Shown here one piece after another: positions 46,129 through 56,762 of a stretch of DNA of 64,000 bases. Each line of letters begins with the position of its first letter. Positions within the stretch are counted from its first letter, which is position 1. A model generated the notes under the pieces. The model was given only the letters and a program-made list of their open reading frames with translations, had not been told where the DNA came from and did not search any database. A program made the position numbers and the translations under genes. Origin of the DNA: Boswellia sacra (taxonomy: Eukaryota > Streptophyta > Magnoliopsida > Sapindales > Burseraceae); NCBI GenBank assembly GCA_013180625.2, contig SNVD02010210.1, positions 372,001-436,000 of the forward strand. The letters are read 5' to 3'.

Positions 46129-47759
46129 CTATGGGGAGGGGGCGGAACCTGATGAACAAGGGGTGCAGCAAAACTTCCATTCATCAACATGCTCCACATC
46201 AAGTCCAATAAACCATGATCCAACAGTAACATCATCATGTGCATATGTTCAAAGAAGAGACCTGCAAGACCAAAATCAAATATTCAGCATAGTCTAGCCA
46301 ATCATGTCTGCGTACAATGTACATAACCACCATATAGATAGGCAGACAACCTAACAACAGATTGAAATGCACCTGTTAATTGAGATAAACTGTCCCAAAG
46401 CTCGTGAAATGGCAAAAAGATCATTTGCGGCATGCCGAAAGTACCTACACCATCAAAACATGGTTTTAACTAATAAGAAATCCGTATGAATTCGCAATAA
46501 AAGCCAGGAGTCACATAAATGCCATTGTCATGCAGAATAATTAATGGTGCATTGAACTCTAAAAAGCAACGCTCTTGTTTCAATTTTTTGTTATTCATGG
46601 AACTCAAGATCTAGTTGCAAGTCTGCTACAGATTTAGTAATTAATAATCTGTTACTTTTTAACTTTCATGCATGACCAAAAGCACCTCTTATCACTACAT
46701 GACCAAAACTTTCATTGTAACTTCCTCGTCAACAATGCCAATATATAAAGTTATTTACATGAATGAGACACTGACCGATCAACACATAAAACAACCACAA
46801 TTGTCACAGAAAAGAATACCTAATAAATCATTATTTCCAAAATTGAATGCCCCAATATAACAGAACTGTCATAGTCTTACTAACATTCCATCGGCAAGGC
46901 AAAATCCAAATTCTGTATCACATACCATTTTGCATCACCAAATTTCCACCAGTCTGGTTCATACCATTTGTGGTTCCTATAAAATGTAGATAAAATTACC
47001 AATATGGATAACACCGTGATATAAAATTATTTCAATTTAGGAAAAACTACGAGCAAATACAAACAATTAAAATAACTCACGGCTCAGAAAATTCTTCTCC
47101 TGATTTCATGCACCCAATATGAACACGAAGCATACCCAAATGAGAAGAAAATGTTGCTCCTAGGGCATCTGTATGACAAATAAAGAACAAGCTATATAAA
47201 TTCTAAAGGCAGCAAACTGTATTTGAGTTTCATGTTTTTCTCATTTTTAAAAAATGACATTAATCCTTTATTTCTTTTATCCCTTTGGTAAAACCAGTGG
47301 TATCTCAATTTACATTCTTTTTGGTCTTCCAATATTCCATTATTGCCATCTTAAGTTACAATTTTAAAGTTTTTGTCAACAAACTGAAATCTGACACTAA
47401 AGTACAAAAGTGGTTGTTACTGCTCTGTCTAAGAGTCTATATAACCTTAAACTAGCTTTGACAAGTCACAACAAATTTTTACTCCTGACAGGACAACAAT
47501 ATAATACTAACTGGCATTTCTAGTATTATATCAGTTAATATGATTTGCTAGTCTGTCAGAAAAGAGTCAACTTAAGACTTCAAGTGAATATGTTCTCAAG
47601 CATATGTTGTTCATTACCTGATCAAACGATTAAGGACTACATACCAATATCAACATAAACATCATCATTGACCTTAGTATAAAACTCAACATCCTAGTTC
47701 TCTACTGCATGTACAAAGAAAGATTTTATCTTTTTTGGACGCTCCTCGGGTGCCTCCAC
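46129..47759 (-). pseudogene. Hydroxyproline O-galactosyltransferase (GT31) C-terminal fragment, five exons
   Basis: Exons, in transcription order: 47645-47759 (VEAPEERPKKIKSFF, then DVEFYTKVNDDVYVDI with the metal-binding D-D-V box), 47081-47168 (ALGATFSSHLGMLRVHIGCM, KSGEEFSEP), 46926-46976 (NHKWYEPDWWKFGDAK), 46373-46444 (YFRHAANDLFAISRALGQFI), 46129-46261 (TYAHDDVTVGSWFIGLDVEH, ending SGSAPSP). GT-AG signals border each. The order matches plant HPGT-type beta-1,3-galactosyltransferases, Golgi enzymes that start arabinogalactan chains. Two stops occur: TAG for Trp before DVEFY and TGA for Arg before TYAHDD. The N-terminal membrane anchor and first half of the GT domain are missing. Confidence 0.85.
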
Positions 47760-49320
47760 CTGACCATCCCGTACCAAAGAAAAAAAGGGAAGAAAATGCC
47801 TGTTAACCTCTGCTCCTTCAGATTCTCATACAATAAAACATAAACATTGGATAACTACCAGAAAAGGCACAAATTTTAATTAGGGTTCGATTTAAGGAAA
47901 GAAGGATGTAAACTCTATGCGTTTACTTACATAACCACACAAAAATAAAATGAAGGGCCATTATTTACTTGGATGCTATTGTGATTTACTCTAGTTTGTA
48001 TACCCATGTAGGTTAGACACAAGCTGAATTCTATTAACATTTTACTAGAAAAGACAACTCTTATGAATTAAGTAAATCAGATGCTAAATCTGATTTCAAT
48101 AAGATGCTAAATCTATGGATTAAATCTTGGAAAAAAGAAAAGAAAAGAAAAAAGAACAGCATAAGGTTGCCTCTAAATAAATTACTTAGAAAACTACAAT
48201 ACAAATTGTAATTAAAAGAAAGTTATTAACTAATTAACAAAATTCAAGAAATGGCATAACTGTAAAAATTATGCAAGCAGTTGCAGTAAATACTATACAA
48301 CTTCACTTCCTCTGGTAGTGAGTAACCGGAAAGAAAATAGAGTGAAGGAAAAAAAAAGACAGATAGTTATTTTAGTTAAGTTTCTCACTGTTAAAAGTGA
48401 AGTGCTGACTATTATTTTCTTAGAAGCCAAGCAGAAGCAAAAACCTACGAAGGAGAACATAGTTTTTGTTCCTTAAACCACTTTCCTTTTGTTTTTTTCT
48501 TGGCAAAATGTAGAGCCAGATACAGAGAGCAAGACGGTTAATGTGTACCCACGTTTGTACACTCGAAGAAGATTGAATCCAGAACCCGAATACGATTCTT
48601 CTGTGCTTGGCCCGAATCTCGAGCCAAGACAACCAAACTGCTTTTTCCACAACCTTCCAAGTCGTCTCTACCATCTCTTCAGATGCCCATTCTATCCGAG
48701 ACACGGAAAACATACACCATCAAAGTGGAGGTTGAGCCGTTGTAGCCGCGGAGGCCATCTGGCTGCGAGAGAAGAGGCTGGGCTGCAAGAGCCCGGAGGC
48801 GAGCTGGCCGCGATGCGAGAGAGGAGGTTGGGCCGCTACCCACTGAAGCTAGGAAGGCGAGTTGGCCATGAGTAAGGATGGTCGACGACTGGCAATGGCG
48901 GAGTGGAGGTGGCTCATGAGAGAGTTGATGAGTGATGACAATGGAGATGGTGGAATCTTGAAGAGATGGTAGCCGCGTTAGGGTAGAGATTTTAGGACTA
49001 ACAACTCTAGGAGATTTAGGGATTTAGGCTCCATAACATCATTTTCTTTATATACCTTAGCAATTTTTCAAGATATCCTAATGTATTAAAATTTATCACA
49101 ATACCCCTAGAAATTCTTAATTATAAGTTCAAATATTTTATTTTTTTTTATATACACCCTTATGTTAGAATTTTTAGTATTATAAACAGTGATCCATTTT
49201 TTTTCTTACAAAAGTTTATAACGACCATTTCCAAGATGGCAATAAGTTAGCTAGTGAGTTTAACAAAAAAATCACCTAAGCAGAGACACAAGTAACCTGA
49301 TTTGCTCATAATTTGCTTAC
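47760..49320. other. Junction between the GT31 and glucosidase II beta fragments
   Basis: 48480-48990 is distinctly GC-richer, with GAGAG and GCCGCG words and a run reading GAGATTTAGGGATTTAGG near 49011; it recalls a 5' leader or promoter-type segment. Minus-strand 48420-48713 is an open 97-residue frame rich in Trp and Arg with no family I know; the plus-strand frame 48489-48875 is probably its shadow. The rest is AT-rich intron-like DNA. Confidence 0.45.
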
Positions 49321-52185
49321 CGAAGACATGACGCTAACACCATCTCTTCCCTTCCTCATCATGAGTATCCTCCAGCATCTCTTCATGGCCTTGATGATTA
49401 TTTTCTTTTGCACCATCTTCCCCAGATTGCTTCTCGAGATTTTCTCCTGTCTAACGAGATGCGACAAGGCGACCCAACTCTTCCCTTGACAACTCCTCGG
49501 TACTTCCAGATGCATCACTCTCCTGCAGATATTATAAGAAGTGCTAGCACTTGAGCCAACTTGAAATTTCTAAGTTTTGCTAAAATTTTAGGCTTTCCAT
49601 AAGTTACAATTCTAAAAATAAAGAACACAGGAACTCCTAAAATGTTCCAAATTCTGAAATACATCTCTTAGCAGACACCAATATTACAAGTAATAAGAAA
49701 TGAACAAATCCAATATATCCAATTCACTTCTTAAAAGTAATAACAAGTCTCCAATATATGTGTCAAACAACAAGTCTCCAATATATGTGTCAAACTAAAA
49801 TGAATGAACTCTTTGCTTGGCCAATATTCCACCACTCTTAGAAAAAAAATAACAAGATACCTTTGAAAGCATTGATTTTGTCAAACTATTACACATTCAC
49901 AGATATTTCATTAAGTGATAAAACACCATATCTTTGATTACCTGAGAGCACCATAAAGTTACTCTTTTTCTATTCCTTGTATTCCTCACTTCTTTGGTGT
50001 ATTTTAGAGTTTATAAAAGAAAAACAATTTGAAGTCAAACAACTTCTGCAGTATACTCTTTCGTACCAAACACCTATAAATTTCAATTATTGCAAAAAAG
50101 ATTAGAAAAGCATCAACTTACTAGAGCATTAAAATGTTGAGAATATTTTAAGTCCTGAATAAAGAGGAAAACAAATGTTTAGTTTCTATTTGAAAATATT
50201 CACATTATGAATATAGGTTGCTACATGACTAATCATAACTAACTGTTTCGTTTTCTTAGCTCATTATTGAATATTCAACATAATACGGGTGAAAGCTACA
50301 AGTATATACCAATCTCATCATACAACTTACCTATGGTTTTATCCCCAACAAAAATTTTGGGTGTAACAGATAAATGTTGACTATTTTCCAGAACCAACAT
50401 AACACTATCTTGAGCCAAAATTTGTGAATGTAATTTAAATTTTAAAGGGGGGTGATCTCACTCCCACCGTTAACTAAAAGCTTTAATAAATATTAGAAAA
50501 ATTACCACTTTCTTCACTTCATCCAGAGACAACTCACTTCCAGCATCATGAGCAGTTTCAGTTACAACTGCAGAACTGTCCTTGCTTTTTGGTGAGACGG
50601 TTTCCTCCATCTTTTCAGTTTCACGCTATATTGAGAAAGAGAACATTTAATGATCTTATATTTTCACTACAAATAACAAAACTTGGGCTGAACCATATAT
50701 GTGAAAGAATATACAAGTGTTCTCCATTTACCTGCTCTCCTGCACTCACTGGTGTTTCCACGGTTTTGGAGGCACCATCTTCTTCATCTTTAGCTACTTG
50801 ATCATCATCGGCATAGCCTTTAGCCATGTCATATTAGAGAGCAGGGCATGTGAGAATTTAAAGAAAGAAATTTTTGTAAGGCAGGGTGAAAGTGACCAAT
50901 ATATTAGATTAATCATAAAATAAACATCCACATATCAGCTCCCCTGCAGACATACGGCCATACTGAGCTTCCTTGTATACACATGACTGTAACTGTAACT
51001 GTAAATGTATAAGAAACAACACATATTTATGGCAAGTGCAACACTAAAGCAAAAATATGAAATTTTATTACTGGTTGTTGAAGGAAGAAGAATCAGTACC
51101 AATATGAGATGTGTATAAGTGCAAATGAAACATAGTTAATCAAAGGGGATAAGTGCATGATATATCTGAGAAGTACACCTTATAATGAGTTTCAATATAC
51201 ATGCAGCATCTAACTTTGCGAAAAGCTCTACACCAGATAAGTGTGCATCAAATTAGACAAAATTTAATAAACCAATTTCTCAACAGATCTATTAATTTTG
51301 ATTAAGAACAATTTTACTATGCTTTTGCCAACTAAAACTGGCTTCAATAGAGGATAATTAGTTTATATATACATGCAATACTACATCATAAACCAAAGAC
51401 TGTATCCATTGCAGTACACCAACAGAGTAAAGTGGTACAGAACAATAGGAAAGATACAGAATTCTGGATAGGAACGCTTCAATACATTTCTCAGAGGGTA
51501 CAAGATTAGAGCAATTTCAAGAGTGCTGCTCTCTCCCTAACCAACTTCTCTCTAGATCACTCTGTCCCACCCGTCTCTCACTCTTCTCTTTTAATTCCAC
51601 TTTGCCTAAAAGCCAAATAACTAACTAACTAATTCCTTTTAACAAACATTGCCACCTAGCATTTAATCTTTTCCCACTGCTTAAATCCCACCATGACTTG
51701 AGGTAATCCTATAAGAGCCTGATCTCACGTTCTTTTAGCCATCCTAGTATAGATCAACTCAACTGGAGGCCTATCATAAATAAATTACGTTTCATCCACC
51801 ATTAGGTATATCAATTGATAAGTTATAATTATGCTAGTGTGTTGATAAGATATTTTAAAGGTTCACAAATAAATTAAAGAGAGACAAAATTACATGTGCT
51901 AGAAACATATTTAGAGATTCATTTAGGCATCAGAACTAAGGAGCAGTCTAACCTGATCCTTTGATGAATCCTCCGAAACACCAACTTCATCGTCATGTGT
52001 AGTATCCTTGGGCTACTCTTCACTGCTAGCATTCTCCAGGACTTCATTATTTTCATGCTTAGCTTCATTCAAATATTCACTTTTCTCTCTCTGAGCTTTT
52101 TCCTCAGCTTCTTTCTTTTCCTTCTCTTCATTTTCTTTTTAAATACGCTCTTTCTCCTTAGCTTTTTCTATTTGTTCTTTACGCT
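49321..52185 (-). pseudogene. PSL4: Glucosidase II beta subunit fragment, at least four exons
   Basis: Minus-strand exons: 51953-52185 (Glu/Lys-rich, EEKEKKEAEEKAQREKSEYL), 50732-about 50810 (DDDQVAKDEEDGASKTVETP), 50506-50625 (RETEKMEETVSPKSKDSSAV, then LSLDEVKK) and 49321-49522 (STEELSREELGRLVASR, stop, TGENLEKQSGEDG). The last is the landmark of the plant glucosidase II beta subunit (LGRLVASRWTGE), the ER protein that targets glucosidase II to glycoproteins. Stops: two in the first exon (TAA, TAG) and TAG for Trp in the last. The N-terminal low-density-lipoprotein-receptor-like part and the C-terminal MRH lectin domain are absent. Confidence 0.8.
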
Positions 52186-52497
52186 CTACATGGGAGTAGA
52201 AGCAGAACAGTTAAAAGATGGTGAACTCTAGGCTACGAATGAGATAAGCTAACTGATTACTTTAAAAGTTATGATAACCAAAACCATCATGCAGATTAAG
52301 GTGCTCAAACAAATACACGTGCACACATATATGTATGTATGTATACCATAATGCAAACAAAATAGTGAACCAAGGAATAAAAGTTCAACTAATTTAAGAA
52401 TTATGAGAGAAAATATAAACCACAAAACAATCCAGCATCATAATCAATCAGATTAGCAAAGATCAAATAAAGAACATGAGAGCAAGAAATGTCAAAC

Positions 52498-53546
52498 CTC
52501 AAAAGGAAGTAGAGATCGAGTTAAGTTGTCACCATAGCGAAAACCATATCTTTCTAAGAAATTCCAGAAGCCATGGGTTAATCTAAACTTTGATTTTGAT
52601 GGAAGTTTCAATTGCAAGTAAGAAGCACCATCTGTTGTTTTAACCTCTACAATTGAAACTAGTGAAGCTTCCTGCAGAGGAAAGAGGATAAATAAATAAA
52701 CCATGAAATTGAAAATACAAAGAAATACTATGATACTTTCTGTCAAATTTAAATCCTATACCATTTTCAGTTCAGTTTTCAGATTGAACCTGAAAACTAA
52801 ACAAATTCCTCAATCCAAAAACCAAACCAAGCCAAACTAAATTGTTTGGTCTAGTTTGGTCCAGTCAGGTCAACTTTTCTTTTGCCCAGCCATTCCTCTA
52901 CTCTCTGATTAATTCTTCAAATAGCTCATCGCAAATTTATATATTTATTTAGAAAACAATCCACAAATAGACTAACAAACAAAAAGTTGAAAACATTCAT
53001 ACCCTACAACATGGAGATAACAATCTTTGGGCATTGTCCTTAATCTGAAACTGAAAGGTATAGAAAGCATTAATGTCAGGCATATGAAACTGAAGCATCT
53101 AGTAGTATGCTAACCCAGAACTATAGTGATTTACGAAATAAACAACAAATACAAACTCCGAGAGTCATCTTAACAGAGACAGGTATACCTTGTTGGTCTT
53201 CAATTTTAAGCATTTCAAGCACAATAAGCTCAACATTCGCTTCAATTCACTGGTATGACTAGGATGATATATCAGTATTGGTAGTTCAATATATCCAAAA
53301 TGACCTAAAACAAAGGAAAAAGATGTGCAAAGCTTCAAAAGGTAACTTTTAAAACTATGTATAATGATGCAAATTTTTGCATCATTTTTATAGCGAAAAA
53401 GATTTCAAAGATAATAACTTACACACCTTCATATTTACCAACTTCAGAAGTAGAAGCACCACAAGATTCACATTTACCAAATTCAAGTGATAAGCCAAGG
53501 AAGGAGTTTGCTAGCTGACTCGCATGACTTGATTGGACAACCATTG
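52498..53546 (-). pseudogene. NRPE1: NRPE1 (RNA polymerase V largest subunit) N-terminal fragment, four exons
   Basis: Minus-strand exons in order: 53427-about 53546 (HASQLANSFLGLSLEFGKCE then SCGASTSEVGKYEG), 53189-53304 (GHFGYIELPILIYHPSHTSE then LKRMLSLLCLKCLKLKTNK), 53003-53044 (IKDNAQRLLSPCC) and 52498-52671 (TTDGASYLQLKLPSKSKF then FWNFLERYGFRYGDNLTRSL). GT-AG signals are visible at most edges. The C-x2-C and L-C-L-K-C-L-K pairs form the N-terminal zinc site of the largest RNA polymerase subunit, and the DGASYL...FWNFLERYG segment points to Pol V rather than Pol II. The frame is largely open. Catalytic and C-terminal domains are absent. Confidence 0.83.
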
Positions 53547-53739
53547 AAAATGTCATAACTAGCTAGCAAATGTCTCAAGCCTCAAGCAGTTACATTATAA
53601 GGTTTCTTAAATTTCAAGCCATGAAAATGTCAGGGAGTCCCACCTTCACGACAGGAGAAAGGATGTCCGATGGACTACTACTGTTAGCCTGGTATGAGTC
53701 CAAGAGGGGACTAAGTATCCGTCGCAGCTTTGCCTTCAA

Positions 53740-53855
53740 TAGAAAGGTGAGCCGCTGTAACTCGCAACTCTGATTCGACTTCAAGAGACAGAGAGGCGTG
53801 AGAGAGATGACTATTGAGAGAGAAGCTTAGATTCGGTTTCGATTAGATGCTACCG
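53740..53855. repeat. Purine-rich repeat, copy interrupted by the solo LTR
   Basis: Carries ATTCGACTTCAAGAGACA, GAGAGATGACTAT and TTCGATTAGATGCTACCG. A related version recurs at about 55395-55530, right of the solo LTR. The last five bases, TACCG, are the left target-site copy. Confidence 0.65.
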
Positions 53856-55385
53856 TGGCACATCCGAAAAAGGAATGTCTCCCAAGTATAGGAGTGTCGA
53901 AGTAATAAAACCCGGTGAGACCGGGGTCGATCCACGAGGAAGGGAATTTAAGCGTTACAGATTATAAGCTAAACAAATGTGATATGGATGATTCAAAGAG
54001 GTGACATGATAATATCAACAAGTATGTAAGATGGTAGGTGGTATTACCGACCATTCAAATATAAAACAAAAAGCAAGAGGAGGTAAAACCATCCATGGAA
54101 ATAGGTGGTATAACCAACCATAGTAAATTAAAGAACAATTTCATAAGGTGGTAGAACCTACCATAGTAAATAAAATAAAAAGTTCATAAACAATAGAATA
54201 ATTAAAATACAAGAGGAATTAACACAATAACAATGAAGGCTAAGGTTAGGGGATCCGCCCTTGATATTTCAAATAAGGATAATTAACCCATTTTAGTTAT
54301 ATGAATTATATTTGTTTCATTACCAATATTTATACCACTTCTTGTAAATGGGTTCAAGCATCCAATGTGCCAATCACCATATGTCTACAACAAATCAAGG
54401 TTCCTAACTAGATTCGTGTCGGTAAGGAAGAACCATACATCATCTAGAAAGGATCCAAGCATTTGATGTGCCAAGGATTGTCGACAATGGATCAAGACCT
54501 CCACTTTACGAGTGGTGTCAAGATTGATTAAGAAATTAAATATAAATCATATTGAATAAACATTATAAGATTAAGATTATTAAGCACATATTAAGGGTTA
54601 GAGAATCCTTATTCTCATATCAAGGGTTTCACCCTTTCACCTTAGCAAAAGAGAAATTAGAAGAACATTATAATAGAAAGAAAATAAAATGCAAGAAAAA
54701 GGAAATTCATTAATAACATAAACACACAAAACACAATACAAGATCCTAGCCAAAGCCAAAATGTTCCAGCCAAGGCCAAGATGCCCTAATGGGTCACAAG
54801 GCACCTCTATTTATAGATACATCCAGGGGCAAATTTGTCAAATTACAAGGGCATAATTGTCAAATATTAGTTGTAAATATCTTTGACAATTGGGATCATT
54901 AGGCACCGACTTTGACCATCAATTTTGACATCGAAATGTTGAGAATTTTAATCACATGTCTTCATGAAAGTTGTAGATATTTCTCTCAGCTTTCTAGAAC
55001 ATATTGATTTGCATAATTTGGATACGTATTTTGAGAGATACGGTCCAAATATTGAGGCCTGGTCAGACTGGGCCGAGACTGTAGATGGGTTCACTTCAAG
55101 CCCAATTTTGGTCCACTAAGAGCCCGAATTTGATTATGTTTGTGAAATGAAATCTTGTCAAAAATTGAATCAGCTTTCCAAAACATTAAGAATTGCACCA
55201 TTCTGATCTATAAATAGAGAGTTATGCCCATTTTACCGAACCTGTAATAAAACCAAAATTAAGAGAAAGTTAATTCCAAAGATGCAAAGACTACAAATAT
55301 GCTTAAGTTGAAGAATTTAATGACACTATTAATGCAATATGATGAACTAAGCTCTTATTAAACATACATATTTAAGTGTTCATCA
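53856..55385. repeat. Solo Athila-like LTR
   Basis: 1530 bp, TGGCACATCC to GTTCATCA, collinear with the LTRs of elements A and B but with no internal sequence beside it. It is bordered by TACCG (53851-53855) and TACCT (55386-55390), a target-site duplication with one change, so it was left by recombination between the two LTRs of a full insertion. Its orientation equals that of LTRs A and B (element sense would be minus). Confidence 0.9.
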
Positions 55386-55390
55386 TACCT

Positions 55391-55784
55391 CCGCAGAGAG
55401 AGATGACTATCGAGACAGAGGTGAAGGTGAGGACGTGAGATTAGATAGAGCTGCGCCATCACAGCTCGCAGCTCCTATTCGACTTCAAAAGACAAAAGCT
55501 TCGATTCGGTTAGATGCTGCCGCCACAGAGAGAGAGAGGTGAAGGAGAGGACTAAGGAGGATGTTAGGTGAGTGAGGCAGGGGTTAGGTTAGGGATTTGG
55601 AGTTTCAATTTTAGGGTTTTTTTTAGGATTCCATTCCACAATTCAACGAATGAAATTAGGGAGGGAAATAGGGAGGGAAAGAAATTAGGGATTTATATTG
55701 GGTGTGAGACAGAGAGAGAGAGAGAGAGAAAGAGAGAGGAAGGAAAGGGGAAAATTATATTGAATGAATTTACTGCAGACCTTT
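55391..55784 (-). other. Purine-rich segment inside the right CACTA end
   Basis: GA-rich on the plus strand, including a (GA)n run at 55705-55740, GGTTAGGTTAGGGATTTGG at about 55581 and AGGGAGGGAAATAGGGAGGG at about 55660. Plus-strand ORF 55568-55786 is low complexity. Read on the minus strand it is a CT-rich leader pointing into the captured fragments, so it may have held a promoter; that is inference. Confidence 0.45.
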
Positions 55785-55912
55785 AAAAACCGCCGTATAT
55801 ATATAGTCTTTCAACTACGCTCGCGGTAGCCTGCCACAAAATTTGGTTTTTTACTGCATTTCTTACAACCCGCGGTAAATTGTTGCAGTAAATAGCCCTT
55901 TTTCCAGTAATG
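55785..55912 (-). repeat. CACTA right terminus
   Basis: On the minus strand: CATTACTGGAAAAAGGGCTA at the edge, then TTTACTGCAACAATTTACCG, CGGGTTGTAAGAAATGC and a TACCGCGAGCG motif before CGGCGGTTTTTAAAGG. The terminus fits the plant CACTACTGGAAAAAG class; the third base is T in place of C. Confidence 0.72.
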
Positions 55913-55924
55913 TCTCTTCCCTTC

Positions 55925-56160
55925 CCTCCTTAGCTAGCTCAGAAATGTGCTTAGTGAAAATTGTGCTTGTCTTGCGTATCAATGCTGTAGTCACTAGCTA
56001 GAATGATTACTGTGGCACTAATCCACAGTATTGTGGCCCCGGGTGTTAGTGGGGACCTTGTGCTAGCTACTACGCCTACTAATGATATTACCGTGGCTGA
56101 TAATGCGATCGACATAGGAGTTCTTTGACGGGATTCGGAGTCAAGGCTTTGTCAATATTT
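55925..56160 (+). pseudogene. Class IV chitinase relic (hevein domain and start of GH19)
   Basis: A chitin-binding hevein domain is readable in two frames: NCACLAYQCCSH and then DYCGTNPQYCGPGC, followed by TAG for Gln and WGPCAS. Farther on FFDGIRSQGFVN (about 56120-56150) corresponds to the FFNGI start of the family 19 catalytic domain, here in a third frame. The signal peptide and nearly all of the catalytic domain are missing, and the relic begins about a dozen bases from the CACTA end. The parent type is a secreted defence enzyme; this piece is dead. Confidence 0.72.
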
Positions 56161-56762
56161 TAAATTTTTTATAAGTTTAAATTTATAGACACGGACTTTA
56201 ATATTTAATCTTTTAATACTATATGCAAGATGCCTTTCCCAGTGCCTCCTGTTCATTCCCACAAAATTATATTTTTATGCAGCCTGCGTAGCGGCATCCT
56301 TATCTACAACCAATACTTGCTTTCCTTTCTTTACTTCCATCGTGAGCAGCTTCTTATCACCATAACCACGTGATCCAGCGGATAGTTTGTAGATTATCGT
56401 ACTGTAAAGCATTATGCTTGAACTCTCCAGAGTTTATGGGTGATTCAGGCAAACCTGCTAGAATTCTCTCACCTTAATTATTATATGCATTCTTAAGGCG
56501 ATCAGGCATCTCTGCATACACCTCTCCTCGTCTAAATAAGTGTACTTTGCTAAAACTAAACAGTGAGGGAAAGAAGAGAAACGAGAGTGCAAAGTACACA
56601 GAACTACAGTAGTACGTTGTTAGTTTCATAAATAACTACAACATGTTTCTGTTCAGTGTTCTCATAAAATATGATTTAGAAATTCAATGTATATATACAT
56701 AAAAAATACAATTCTTCAATTTCTTCAAAATGTTAAACCACCACCAATAATGATCCAATGAC
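56161..56762. other. Intergenic DNA, nothing recognised
   Basis: Moderately AT-rich with no supported frame; it may hold further unrecognisable chitinase remains. Confidence 0.4.

Larger units (their letters stand above)
44504..55912 (-). mobile_element. Composite CACTA-like (Pack-CACTA) region with four gene fragments
   Basis: Left edge starts CACTACAAGAAAAATGATCA, the plant CACTA terminal signature, preceded by GTA. Right edge, read inward, starts CATTACTGGAAAAAGGGCTA, also CACTA-like (CACTACTGGAAAAAG with one change). Between them lie pieces of four unrelated genes, all on the minus strand, and no transposase I can recognise. The two termini differ at positions 3, 7 and 8 and have different subterminal repeats, and the three bases outside (GTA, TCT) do not match. 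So this may be one diverged element, a chimera, or two overlapping elements. Both termini are firm; the single-element view is inference. Confidence 0.55.

Noticed and set aside
48489..48875. 128-residue plus-strand ORF in the GC-rich junction
   Set aside because: Composition is Arg/Pro/Leu-rich with no motif, and it lies opposite another open frame in GC-rich DNA, where long chance frames are common.
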